Source: Adhaeretor mobilis
GTDB taxonomy: Bacteria; Planctomycetota; Planctomycetia; Pirellulales; Lacipirellulaceae
Reading direction: 5' to 3'
NCBI RefSeq assembly: GCF_007741515.1
Contig: NZ_CP036263.1
Span: forward strand, 868,001 to 932,000
DNA: 64,000 bases
Shown piece after piece: positions 35,351 through 43,497 of the stretch (position 1 is the stretch's first letter; every line of letters starts with the position of its first letter). The notes beneath the pieces were generated by a model that ran no database searches, had not been told where the DNA came from, and saw only the letters and a program-made list of their open reading frames with translations. Position numbers and translations under genes: made by a program.

Positions 35351-36368
35351 TCAAATTAAACTCATCCATCGCCCTCTCCTCAGTAATCCACCCTGCGATC
35401 AGTTCCGCTGGGGTCACATCAAACGCAGGATTGTAAACCGAGACACCTTCCGGAGCCGTGACGCTGCCAAAGCCGTTGGTGACTTCTTCCGCGTCGCGTT
35501 CCTCAATGGGGATCTCTTCCCCCGTAGCAAGTGCAGGGTCGATCGTGCTCGTGGGCGCGGCGATGTAGAAGGGGATATCATGGGCCCGGGCGAGCGTGGC
35601 CGCGCCGTAGGTACCGATCTTGTTGGCGGCGTCGCCGTTGGCTGCGATTCGATCGGCACCGGTGACAACTGCCTGCACACGGCCTTCTTTCATAACCGTT
35701 GCGGCCATGTTGTCGCAGATAAGCGTGCAGGGAATGCCTCGTTGAGTGAGTTCCCACGCCGTCAGGCGACTACCTTGCAGCAAGGGGCGGGTCTCATCGA
35801 CCCAGACATGCACGGGCAAATCTCTGCGAGCCAGCTCAAAAATGACCGACAGCGCCGTGCCTTCGCCCCCGGTGGCGAGTGCGCCTGCGTTGCAGTGCGT
35901 AAGAATGCCGATGCTTTCGCTAGTTGCTTTCTCAAACAACGGCACGAGTATGTCGGCGCCGTGCTTGCCTATGGCAGCGCACATGGCGGCATCTTCTTCG
36001 TGAATCGCTCGTGCCTCGTTAAGCAGTGCCTCGCCGCTGGGATCTTGCTCTACAACGGAACGCATGCGATCGAGCGCCCAGAATAGATTGACCGCAGTGG
36101 GCCGGCTTGTAGCAAGATAGTCGCACGCCTTGCGAACTTCTGCAATCGTACCACCAGCCTGTGTTGCGAGGCACACACCGTAAGCCGCCGCCACGCCAAT
36201 GGCCGGGGCGCCGCGTACGCTCAGTCGCTTGATGGCTTGCCAAACGTCCTCAACCGTGTGGCAGTCGATCTCGACCAACTCCGTAGGCAAACGAGTTTGA
36301 TCGATCAGACGCAGGTGGCCGTCCGTTTCGCCGATCCACTGCAATGTTGGTGGGCAATCTCGGTTCAT
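35346..36368 (-). CDS. mtnA: S-methyl-5-thioribose-1-phosphate isomerase
   Basis: 340 residues. It converts methylthioribose 1-phosphate to methylthioribulose 1-phosphate in methionine salvage. Family blocks: LRLIDQTRLP, VRGAPAIGVAAAYG, ILTHCNAGALATGGEGTAL (catalytic Cys), VDETRPLLQGSRLTAWEL and VTGADRIAANGDAANKIGTY (catalytic Asp), then PFYIAAPTSTID. Five bases separate the ATG (36366-36368) from a MITE-like repeat that now carries a nested IS, so the native promoter and RBS are probably displaced; no Shine-Dalgarno is visible. The TAG stop is donated by another repeat. The coding region itself is intact. Confidence 0.95.
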   Translation of the reverse strand: MNRDCPPTLQWIGETDGHLRLIDQTRLPTELVEIDCHTVEDVWQAIKRLSVRGAPAIGVAAAYGVCLATQAGGTIAEVRKACDYLATSRPTAVNLFWALDRMRSVVEQDPSGEALLNEARAIHEEDAAMCAAIGKHGADILVPLFEKATSESIGILTHCNAGALATGGEGTALSVIFELARRDLPVHVWVDETRPLLQGSRLTAWELTQRGIPCTLICDNMAATVMKEGRVQAVVTGADRIAANGDAANKIGTYGAATLARAHDIPFYIAAPTSTIDPALATGEEIPIEERDAEEVTNGFGSVTAPEGVSVYNPAFDVTPAELIAGWITEERAMDEFNLS

Positions 36369-36787
36369 AGGATGTAGGGTCCGCTGTGAGCTTGTGAATT
36401 ATTCAGCTACCTACTCGGCAGCTAAGAATTTAGAATCGGTGACTGCTTTGATTCTAACATGCTTTGCGATGGAGGTTCTTGATGGAACGTACCACACAGA
36501 CCGGCACGGCCCGTTTTCAGCGTGCTGAGCGACGACAGATCGAGTTTCGCCCGCTCGCACTCGATCAATTGCTTGCTGAAGATCACGCAGCGCGACTGAT
36601 TTGGGCCTACGTGGAAGGACTCGACCTGACGCTCTTGTATCAGAAGATTAAGGCGGTGGATGGGAATGCTGGTCGCAATCCGATCGATCCCAAAATACTC
36701 CTCTCATTGTGGCTCTTCGCCACCGTCGAGGGAGTCACCTCCGCTCGTCGACTCGCTAAGCTCTGCCAAGAACACTTGGCTTACCTG

Positions 36788-38033
36788 CAGGACTACGCAA
36801 AGAATGAACCTGTGCAGATCAGGTTGCGTACGTGTTTTAGAGCAACTAACGTTTCGTCCTTAATTTCAGGAGGTTTTACTGTGAATGCCGCTCACGCGGA
36901 GAGTCTGCTAGCTCACTTGCAGCAGATTCCCGACCCGCGTGGGGCTAAAGGAAGGCGCCACTCATTGCAGGCCATGCTGGCCACCGTTGCCTGTGCCGTA
37001 TTGTGCGGTGCGCGAGGCTATGAAGCCATTGCCCAGTGGATTCACGCTCAAGAGAAGAGCGTTTGGTATCTGCTGGGGTACTTTCGCACGCCGCCCAAAG
37101 AAGGCGCGTTTCGTTACTTACTGAACATGATGGACCCGGAGCAACTCGAACAAGCCTTGCGTGCTTGGATCACTCCTCACGCAGAAGTCGACCCCCAAGC
37201 AATGGCCTGCCTAGCCATTGATGGAAAGACGCTTTGTAAGACCCTGGATCGGTACGGCAAGTCGGTCCATCTCTTGAGCCTGTTTGATCAGCAGACCGGC
37301 TGCGTACTCAGCCAAATGCCTGTCTCGGGAAAGACGAACGAGATTAAGACCGCCCCCGAAATTCTCCAGACGCTTGTCTTGGAAGGACGTGTGGTGACCG
37401 GAGACGCGATGTTCGCACAGACCGAGATTTGTAGGACCATTACCGATTCGGGCGGTGACTTCCTGATTGTCGTAAAAGGCAATCAGGGAAACTTAGAAGA
37501 AGACATCGCCGGTGATTTCTTACCGGCCTTTTCCCCCCGCCAGTCAGCATAAAAAAGAGGCGTTCCAAACCGAGGTCCGGACGCACACCAAAGAGCATGG
37601 TCGCGTTATCACGCGGCATCTTCAGGCCAGCACGCGGATCGTTCCGCACCTCTCTCGCTGGCCCGGACTTCGGCAGGTGATTCGCTTAGAGCGTACGAGT
37701 CGTCGCAACAACGAGACGATCACCGAGGTCCAGTATGCCATCACCAGTCTCTCTCCGCAGCGTGCCGATGCGGAGAAGCTGCTTGAGATCTGGCGTAGCC
37801 ATTGGGGCATTGAAAACCGTTTGCACTGGGTTCGTGATGTCCTCTGGCAAGAAGACCGTTGTGGGGTCCGTCATCACCGTGGAAGCCAAAACTTAGCCTG
37901 CTTCCGCAATGCGGCTATCAATCTGCTCCGTTTAGCCAAAGTCCCCAGCCTCATCGGTGCTATCAGAGAAAACGCTTACCGAGTCGATAAGCTATTCGCC
38001 AAGCTGGGTATCATGAAACTTTGAATCGCCCTG
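36788..38033 (+). mobile_element. ISAs1-type insertion sequence nested in the IS1182-type element
   Basis: 1246 bp. The ends are inverted: CAGGACTACGCAAAG (36788) and, on the other strand, CAGGGCGATTCAAAG (38033). A 10-bp target duplication GGCTTACCTG is visible at 36778-36787 and 38034-38043, typical of the ISAs1 family (8-10 bp). It inserted into codon 102 of the host transposase. Its own transposase frame is broken in a C run. Confidence 0.95.
36881..38024 (+). pseudogene. ISAs1-type transposase with a frameshift in a C6 run
   Basis: It starts at GTG 36881 with AGGAGG upstream. The N-terminus LLAHLQQIPDPRGAKGRRHS and the core CLAIDGKTLCKT (first Asp), VVTGDAMFAQ (second Asp) and FLIVVKGNQ are typical DDE_Tnp_ISAs1 motifs. 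At TTTTCCCCCC (37529-37538) the frame runs into a TAA at 37550-37552. The rest of the protein (ASQHKKEAFQTEV through HWGIENRLHWVRDVLWQEDR with the catalytic Glu) continues in the +1 frame to 38024. Deleting one C restores a full protein of about 380 residues. This could be a simple slippage mutation or +1 recoding at CCC-C; I favour mutation. Confidence 0.85.
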
Positions 38034-39271
38034 GGCTTACCTGTGGATCTGTGGCGAAGTGAGCGTGAATTACCATACGCTGAGCGACTTTCGCACCCAA
38101 CACCATGAGTTTCTCGACGACCTGCTCACTCAAAGCGTGGCCACGCTGCTGCACCAGGGACTCATTGAACTCAACAGCCTGGCCCAAGACGGGATGCGTG
38201 TTCGCGCATCGGCCAGTTCGAGTTCCTTCCGCAGGAAGCCCACCCTCGATGAATGCCTCGCCCAGGCGGAGCAACATCTGGAAACACTTCAGAGGGAGAG
38301 CGAAGAAGATGTCGGGGTTGAGAACCGTCGTGAACAGGCAGCACGGGTGCGTGCGGCTCGTGAGCGGCAGGAGCGTATTGAAGCGGCTTTAGAAGAGCGT
38401 GAAACGCTCGTTCCGAAAATGGAGCGTCGTAAGAAGGGTTCTGGTAGCGAAGCACGCGCTTCGACCACCGACCCCGAAGCACGCAAGATGAAGATGGCCG
38501 ATGGGGGCTTTCGTCCGGCCTATAACGTGCAGTTTGCGACGACGACCGATACGCTGGTGATTGCTGGTGTGGAGGTGGTCAATGCGGGGACTGACGGCGG
38601 TCAGATGAAGCCGATGATTGATCAACTTGAGCGGCGCTACCAGCAGGCTCCCGAGCAGTACCTGGCCGATGGGGGCTTCGTGAAGCTGGAAGACGTTACT
38701 GCCCTTGAGCAGGTGGGGGTCGAAGCGTATCTGCCGATCATGGAGCAAACACGTAAGGAGTCCCAGGGGATCGACCCGTTTGCTCCAGTGAAAGGCGATA
38801 GCGAAGAGGTCAAGCGGTGGCGTGCCCGGATGGGCACTTCCACAGCGAAAGAGATCTATCAGCAGCGCAGTGCGACTGCTGAGTTCCCCAACGCCGGCTG
38901 TCGGAATCGGGGGCTGGGTCAGTTCCCGGTTCGAGGGTTGCTGAAAGCCAGAGCGATCTGTTTATGGCAGGCACTAGCGCACAACTTCCAGAGAACACTT
39001 GATTTACGGCGGCAAGCGACCGGGTAAGCTTGTGATGATCAGGCAAGGATGCCAACGCCATCGGGTCGTCAGCATCCCAAGCAACTTTAGCAAACAGGGG
39101 TGTTTAACAACGACACAACCAACCTTTCAAGAAAGAACCCCCGAGCACTAGGACCTCAGGCCCGGTTGAGAAAAATTCACGGCCTCTGTGCGGACCAGTA
39201 AAGTTTTTCGTTAATGAAAGGGCACGACCTCGTTTCGATTTCCACCGAAATATTGGTCCGCACAGCGGACC

Positions 39272-39943
39272 CTACGACAACTCGGGATACAACTTCTTGA
39301 TCGACTTATCGTGCCGCATATTCTGCCGCACGAAAAACCAGTACGGCATGTAGGCAGGCCACATGGGTAGCTCCTTGACAGCTGCGACTTGCTCGCGGAC
39401 GGAGCGTTCCAAGATGTCAGGGAATTTTCCTGAGGGCGTTCGTGGCGTGAAGGCTGCTCGTTGGGCAAGTAGTTTCAAGGCGCCCTCGTGCTTTCGCCAT
39501 AACTCAGTAATCGCAACCGTCTCGAAAGTTTGGATGTAATGTCCCTCTTTCACCGGTAGCAGTTGTCCGCCCTTGTTAGAGCCCGTGGTCAACATGCCGT
39601 CCTGACTGAGAGTGATGTAGTCGGTCACCTTCTGGTCGGCGACTTGATAGACGCAAAAGAAGGTGTCTTCCTCCGGCTTTCGCCACGCGACGATCAGTGT
39701 GGGTGCAGGTCCACCCGCCATGTCGTAGGCGCCCACTGGCTCGAATCCTAACGATTTCACAAGCAGCGGATCAATCAAGCCGCCCGACTTCAGTGGCAGG
39801 AAGTAACCACTGGCGATATTGTCCGGCAGCGCGGTGAGAGAGACGTTGCCCATCGAAATGACAGACTTGCTACCCGCGAACACAACCGCCCCGAGAATAA
39901 GCAGTGTGAGTAACAAGCCGCCGACTAGGGTTGTCCAAAGCAT
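39272..39943 (-). CDS. Hypothetical protein with N-terminal membrane anchor
   Basis: 223 residues. One N-terminal hydrophobic helix (TTLVGGLLLTLLILGAVVF) probably anchors it facing outward. The rest is a mixed alpha/beta domain with a Trp/Arg/Tyr-rich C-terminus (MWPAYMPYWFFVRQNMRHD). No catalytic motif or known family is recognised. The TAG stop codon is formed by the repeat that ends at 39275, so the original C-terminus may have differed by a few residues. The gene stands alone; the preceding spacer to ald (39944-40186) shows nothing else. Confidence 0.7.
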   Translation of the reverse strand: MLWTTLVGGLLLTLLILGAVVFAGSKSVISMGNVSLTALPDNIASGYFLPLKSGGLIDPLLVKSLGFEPVGAYDMAGGPAPTLIVAWRKPEEDTFFCVYQVADQKVTDYITLSQDGMLTTGSNKGGQLLPVKEGHYIQTFETVAITELWRKHEGALKLLAQRAAFTPRTPSGKFPDILERSVREQVAAVKELPMWPAYMPYWFFVRQNMRHDKSIKKLYPELS

Positions 39944-40186
39944 GTTTGACCTTTGGTCAGGGGGACACGATTCCGAATATCAGCTGCAACGCGCTAGCGT
40001 CCGGTTAATCATCTGTCATTTCTCGTAAAGGTTGTTAACGTTTTTAGCATACGATCGGGACCGCTTGCGGCAAGAGGCTGAACTGCCTTGTGCTCAACGC
40101 CCGTAACCTCTTGTGCTGCGCACACCGACACATCTCCCTTGCAACATTACGAGAAAGCGAAGCGTAATACGGAGAAAGTGTCGGTA

Positions 40187-41299
40187 CTATCCCCTGCCGA
40201 ATTGGTCCGAAAGCTCCAAATCAAACGTCTCGGCCACTGCCGCGTTCGTGACTTTCCCGCCATGCATGTTGATCGCTCTGGCGAGTGGCGGCAACTCCTT
40301 AGCGGCCGATTCAATGCCTCGCTGGGCGAGTTGAATCACCCAGGGAAGCGTGACGTTGCACAGGGCGTAAGTGCTCGTGCGCCCGACGGCTCCTGGCATG
40401 TTCGTGACACAGTAATGAACTACTTCGTCCACGATGTAGGTAGGATCGTTGTGCGAAGTGGGCTTACTGGTCTCGATGCAGCCTCCCTGATCGATTGCTA
40501 CGTCGATGATCACGCTACCCGACTTCATGGTTTTCAGATGCTCTCTCCGAATCAGGCACGGCGCTTTCGCCCCGGGGATCAACACAGCGCCCACTACCAG
40601 ATCAGCACGGTCGAGCTGTTCCGCTATCGTGTGACGATCACTAAACAGGCAGTCGACATTCGGTGGCATGACATCGGCGAGGTAGCGCAGCCGATCGACA
40701 TTGATATCGAGAATCGCGACGTTCGCGTTGAAGCCGGCGGCGATCTTCGCCGCATTCGCTCCGACGACTCCACCGCCGAGAATGAGGATATTGGCCGGTG
40801 CCACGCCCGGCACGCCGCCAAGCAGAATGCCGCGACCCATCTGTGGACGCTCTAAGTACTTCGCCCCTTCCTGAATGCTCATGCGCCCGGCGACTTCGCT
40901 CATGGGCGTGAGCAGTGGTAGTTGCCCTTTTGCATCGGATAGGGTTTCGTAAGCAATGGCTGTCACGTCGCTCGTCAGTACGGCCTCGGTCAGTTTTCGA
41001 TCGGCTGCGAAGTGAAAGTACGTGAACAGTGCTTGCCCTGCACGCAGCAACGGCCACTCGCTCTCCTGCGGTTCCTTGACTTTGACAACCAGCTCGGCAC
41101 GCTCGAATACTTCCTTGGCTGTGGCAACCAGCTCGCAACCAGCTCGCAAATAGTCGTGATCGGCGAGTCCAGAGCCCAACCCGGCACCCGCTTCCACTAG
41201 TACGGTATGCCCGCGATTGGCGAGCTCTTCGACACCCACCGGCAGCATGGCCACGCGGTACTCGTCCTGTTTGACTTCCCGAGGAACTCCAATGATCAT
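40187..41299 (-). CDS. ald: Alanine dehydrogenase
   Basis: 370 residues, the family length. It catalyses reversible NAD-dependent deamination of L-alanine to pyruvate and ammonia. Blocks: MIIGVPREVKQDEYRVAMLP, VEAGAGLGSGLADHDYLRAG, VKVKEPQESEW (Lys and Glu of the active site), LFTYFHFAADRKLTEAVL with the catalytic His, LTPMSEVAGRMSIQEGAKYL, then the Rossmann motif LGGGVVGANAAKIAAGFNANV and VDVAIDQGG with the catalytic Asp. It may link to nitrogen handling with the glutamine synthetases nearby. The start is ATG 41297-41299; no operon partner. Confidence 0.97.
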   Translation of the reverse strand: MIIGVPREVKQDEYRVAMLPVGVEELANRGHTVLVEAGAGLGSGLADHDYLRAGCELVATAKEVFERAELVVKVKEPQESEWPLLRAGQALFTYFHFAADRKLTEAVLTSDVTAIAYETLSDAKGQLPLLTPMSEVAGRMSIQEGAKYLERPQMGRGILLGGVPGVAPANILILGGGVVGANAAKIAAGFNANVAILDINVDRLRYLADVMPPNVDCLFSDRHTIAEQLDRADLVVGAVLIPGAKAPCLIRREHLKTMKSGSVIIDVAIDQGGCIETSKPTSHNDPTYIVDEVVHYCVTNMPGAVGRTSTYALCNVTLPWVIQLAQRGIESAAKELPPLARAINMHGGKVTNAAVAETFDLELSDQFGRG

Positions 41300-41408
41300 G
41301 GCGGCGGCTCTGCTTTTCGGTTAATTTGAGTAATTGGCAACGGCTGGTTCATATTAGTGAGTCGTCGGCAATATTTCACGATCCTCTGTACGTCCTATTT
41401 TCTCTCTT

Positions 41409-41672
41409 ATGCGCCAACCTTCCCCTAATGCCCGCTTGCTTACCTGGCTTACCTTCGGGGCCGTCGCCCTGTGGTGCCTGCTGCTGGCGCTGGGCTCGTT
41501 TCTGGGGCTCGACAACAAGACCCCCAGCTACGATTGGCGCCGCATGGCCGTTATGTTGGGCTCTAGTGGGTTTTTCTTGGGGCTTTGGCTGCTGGCGATG
41601 GGGATGCGAGCCCGACGGATTCGTCGAGAGGAACAAGCTGAAGAAGCTGCGAATCGCCCGTCGAACGAGTAG
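41409..41672 (+). CDS. Small two-helix membrane protein, hypothetical
   Basis: 87 residues. Two membrane helices (LLTWLTFGAVALWCLLLALG and VMLGSSGFFLGLWLLAMGM) joined by a short loop, then a charged C-terminal tail (RARRIRREEQAEEAANRP). No family is recognised. The ATG has no strong RBS. A small divergent neighbour of ald; the composition looks genuine. Confidence 0.6.
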   Translation: MRQPSPNARLLTWLTFGAVALWCLLLALGSFLGLDNKTPSYDWRRMAVMLGSSGFFLGLWLLAMGMRARRIRREEQAEEAANRPSNE

Positions 41673-41909
41673 TGCGAATTCGCCACTTTCCACCACATTT
41701 TGGCGAGCGAGCTTGCTCTGCGATCTCCAGCACCTCAGGTCGCGAAGCAAGCTCAGGGGGCTAAATGGCAGTCCAGCCGGCATAAGGCTCACAAAAGGGG
41801 CAGGAAATTGGCACTCTGCCTGTTCGCCACGGTTGCCTCTCAGGGGGAAATTGGCTATTTTGGTCGATTCGCAACATATTTCGATAGCAAGCCGATACTG
41901 AGCAATTCA

Positions 41910-42359
41910 ATGAAAACGTACATGGCCCGCCCGCGGGATTTTGAGAACGGCACGATTGACCGCAAATGGTTGCTGGTCGACGCGGAAGACAAGATCGTGG
42001 GCCGTTTGGCGAGCGAGATCGCCGTGATCCTCATGGGCAAGCACCGCCCGACCTACACGCCGCACATCGACACGGGCGACTACGTCGTCGTGATCAACGC
42101 GGAAAAGGTGAAATTTACCGGCAAGAAGTGGGAGCAAAAGAAGTACGCTTGGTACACCGGCTACCCACAGCAACGCACAATCACCGCCGGCGATCGCCTA
42201 GAGAAAAAGCCGGAGATGATCCTCCGCGAAGCCGTTCGCCGCATGCTTCCCAAGAGCAAGATGGGCCGTGCGATGCTCAGCAAGCTTAAGGTTTACGCTG
42301 GCACTTCGCACGAACATCAAGCACAGAACCCCGAGCCGACTGATTTGGCGGCGAAGTAG
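41910..42359 (+). CDS. rplM: Ribosomal protein L13 (uL13)
   Basis: 149 residues from the ATG at 41910; the frame is open upstream, but the family starts here ([20 protein letters not shown]). Core motifs: [41 protein letters not shown] and the [19 protein letters not shown] block that binds 23S rRNA. It is an early-assembly protein of the 50S subunit. rpsI follows after 77 bp, the usual rplM-rpsI pair. The spacer between them contains a half copy of the GGGCAACTTG repeat. Confidence 0.98.
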   Translation: MKTYMARPRDFENGTIDRKWLLVDAEDKIVGRLASEIAVILMGKHRPTYTPHIDTGDYVVVINAEKVKFTGKKWEQKKYAWYTGYPQQRTITAGDRLEKKPEMILREAVRRMLPKSKMGRAMLSKLKVYAGTSHEHQAQNPEPTDLAAK

Positions 42360-42375
42360 AGAAAACCCAACACAG

Positions 42376-42402
42376 CAAGGGCAGCAGCTGCCCATGCCAC
42401 CC
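42376..42402. repeat. Half copy of the GGGTGGCATGGGCA repeat between rplM and rpsI
   Basis: AAGGGCAGCAGCTGCCCATG followed by CCACCC is one arm of the family also found at 5816-6014 and 49921-50070. It puts a small hairpin into the rplM-rpsI messenger. Confidence 0.7.
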
Positions 42403-42436
42403 GAATATAGTTAGAAAACTCTAGCAGGAAAAACCC

Positions 42437-42835
42437 ATGGCAGCCACTATCGAAGAAGCCCTTGGCACAGGCCGTCGCAAGACGTCGGTCGCTCGCGTTC
42501 GCATTCGCCAAGGCGATGGCAAAATCTTGATCAACAAGAAAGAGCTGGACGAGTTCTTCAAGGTCGATCAAGACCGCAACGCTGTGCTTGCTCCGCTGCT
42601 GCACTGCGAAGTCCGCGACACGGTCGACGTGCTGATCCGCGTCCACGGTGGCGGCACCACTGGCCAAGCCGGTGCGTGCATGCAAGGCATCGCCCGCGCC
42701 CTGGTGAAGCACGATAGCGATCTGGATGAGAAGCTTCGCGAGAAGACCTTCCTGACACGCGACAGCCGCATGAAAGAACGTAAGAAACCGGGCCTCCACG
42801 GTGCTCGCCGCGGAACGCAGTTCTCGAAGCGTTAA
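42437..42835 (+). CDS. rpsI: Ribosomal protein S9 (uS9)
   Basis: 132 residues. Starts with a planctomycete-type extension MAATIEEALGTGRRKTSVAR, then the conserved core VRIRQGDGKILINKK, VHGGGTTGQAGACMQGIARAL and the C-terminal RDSRMKERKKPGLHGARR with the terminal basic tail FSKR that reaches the P-site tRNA. It is second in the rplM-rpsI unit. AGGA lies upstream of the ATG and a terminator follows. Confidence 0.98.
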   Translation: MAATIEEALGTGRRKTSVARVRIRQGDGKILINKKELDEFFKVDQDRNAVLAPLLHCEVRDTVDVLIRVHGGGTTGQAGACMQGIARALVKHDSDLDEKLREKTFLTRDSRMKERKKPGLHGARRGTQFSKR

Positions 42836-42865
42836 TCTGCCGAGAGTTACAATTTACGAGACACA

Positions 42866-42896
42866 ACAACCCGCGACGCAAGTTGCGGGTTGTTTT
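42866..42896 (+). terminator. Intrinsic terminator after rpsI
   Basis: CAACCCGC (42867-42874) pairs with GCGGGTTG (42885-42892), followed by TTTT. It lies about 30 bp after the stop. Confidence 0.85.
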
Positions 42897-42899
42897 ATG

Positions 42900-43489
42900 T
42901 TGAACCGCCAAGGACGCGAAGAGCGCCAAGATATGTAGGTCCGCACGATCGCGAAACGGGGAAGGGCGAAGCAATAGGTGCAATTCTGCGATCAAGATAC
43001 GCCGAAGGTGTTGCATATCATAGCCCAGGGTAAGTTGCCGCGAGCCTAGGCGAGCAAAACGCCACCCTGGGTTACAATCACGACCAAATTCATCGACCGA
43101 GCGGTTGGTGTTGCGGGCGAGAAGAGTTTGCCGAGGTCGAAACTCGGTTGGTTTCGACCTCGTTTGTGTCTGCTCTCGAAATCGATCAACCGCTCGGTCG
43201 ATGAATTGGCGTCCGGCCGTTACCCAGGGTAGTACCTTGCTCGCTTAGGCTCACTGCGGTCCAACCCTGGGCTATAGTATGCAACACCTTCGGCGAAATT
43301 TGTTGGCAAACCGGCTAGATCGTTAGAGTGTCAATCGGATCTATTCTCGGCACGGAGACCATCAAACGGTCCGGGTGACAAAAAAGCGAATCCGTGTCAT
43401 CCGTGCAATCCCTGGCTAACAGCAACGGCGACAACACGAGCACGTATTGTCCTTGGAACCTAGCGCTCTTTGTGTCCTCGGCGGTTCAA
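42900..43489. repeat. Composite repeat region with outer GAACCGCCAAGG inverted pair
   Basis: TTGAACCGCCAAGGACGCGA (from 42900) faces the complement TCCTCGGCGGTTCAA (43475-43489) nearly 600 bp away. Between them lies the 296-bp multi-stem palindrome, then a fragment at 43381-43425 resembling the ATCCGTG repeat seen at 49021-49074. The whole spacer 42836-43497 (662 bp) has no gene. Confidence 0.7.
43000..43295. repeat. 296-bp nested multi-stem palindrome
   Basis: The outer arms of about 58 bp start CGCCGAAGGTGTTGCAT at 43000 and are mirrored by ATGCAACACCTTCGGCG ending at 43295. Each arm also holds its own hairpin (CCCAGGGT ... ACCCTGGG). The middle stem is ATTCATCGACCGAGCGGTTG (43091-43110) against CAACCGCTCGGTCGATGAAT (43186-43205). 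A fourth stem, GAGGTCGAAACTCGG / TTTCGACCTC, lies inside it. No open frame of note. Confidence 0.9.
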
Positions 43490-43497
43490 AACCAATC

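Larger units (their letters stand above)
36482..39027 (+). pseudogene. IS1182-type transposase, disrupted by an ISAs1-type insertion
   Basis: The 5' part (36482-36787, 102 codons) ends at CQEHLAYL, where the ISAs1-type element enters. The 3' part resumes at 38034 (duplicated target, then WICGEVSVNYHTLSD) and runs to 39027 with all three DDE residues. Without the insertion and one target copy it would encode a 429-residue protein like the intact copy. Residue differences from it are few: DH/DQ in the N-terminus, and VD/VE, L/M, DDI/EDV, AGITT/VGVEA and K/Q within one short block. As it stands it cannot make a full transposase. Confidence 0.93.
36389..39185 (+). mobile_element. IS1182-type insertion sequence, interrupted copy
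   Basis: 2797 bp including a nested 1246-bp ISAs1-type element and its 10-bp duplication; without these it is 1541 bp, the same as the copy at 21.5 kb. Ends AGCTTGTGAATTATTC (36389) and the complement of AGGCCGTGAATTTTTC (39185). Flanking 5-bp duplication CTGTG at 36384-36388 and 39186-39190. The two copies are nearly identical except for a dense block of differences at about 38529-38753. Confidence 0.93.
36374..39275. repeat. MITE-like inverted-repeat element, copy 2, split by nested ISs
   Basis: The left end GTAGGGTCCG CTGTG (36374-36388) is broken by the IS. The element resumes at 39186 and closes with GGTCCGCACAGCGGACCCTA (the last base of the element is 39275). Without the insertions it would be about 100 bp. 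Its right end supplies the TAG stop of the next gene (39272-39274); its left end abuts the mtnA start. Confidence 0.8.

Noticed and set aside
36464-37552. Continuous 362-residue frame joining the IS1182-type N-terminus to the ISAs1-type transposase
   Set aside because: The junction is exactly the CAGGAC end of the nested element with its 10-bp duplication; the shared frame is chance, and the inner gene has its own GTG and RBS.
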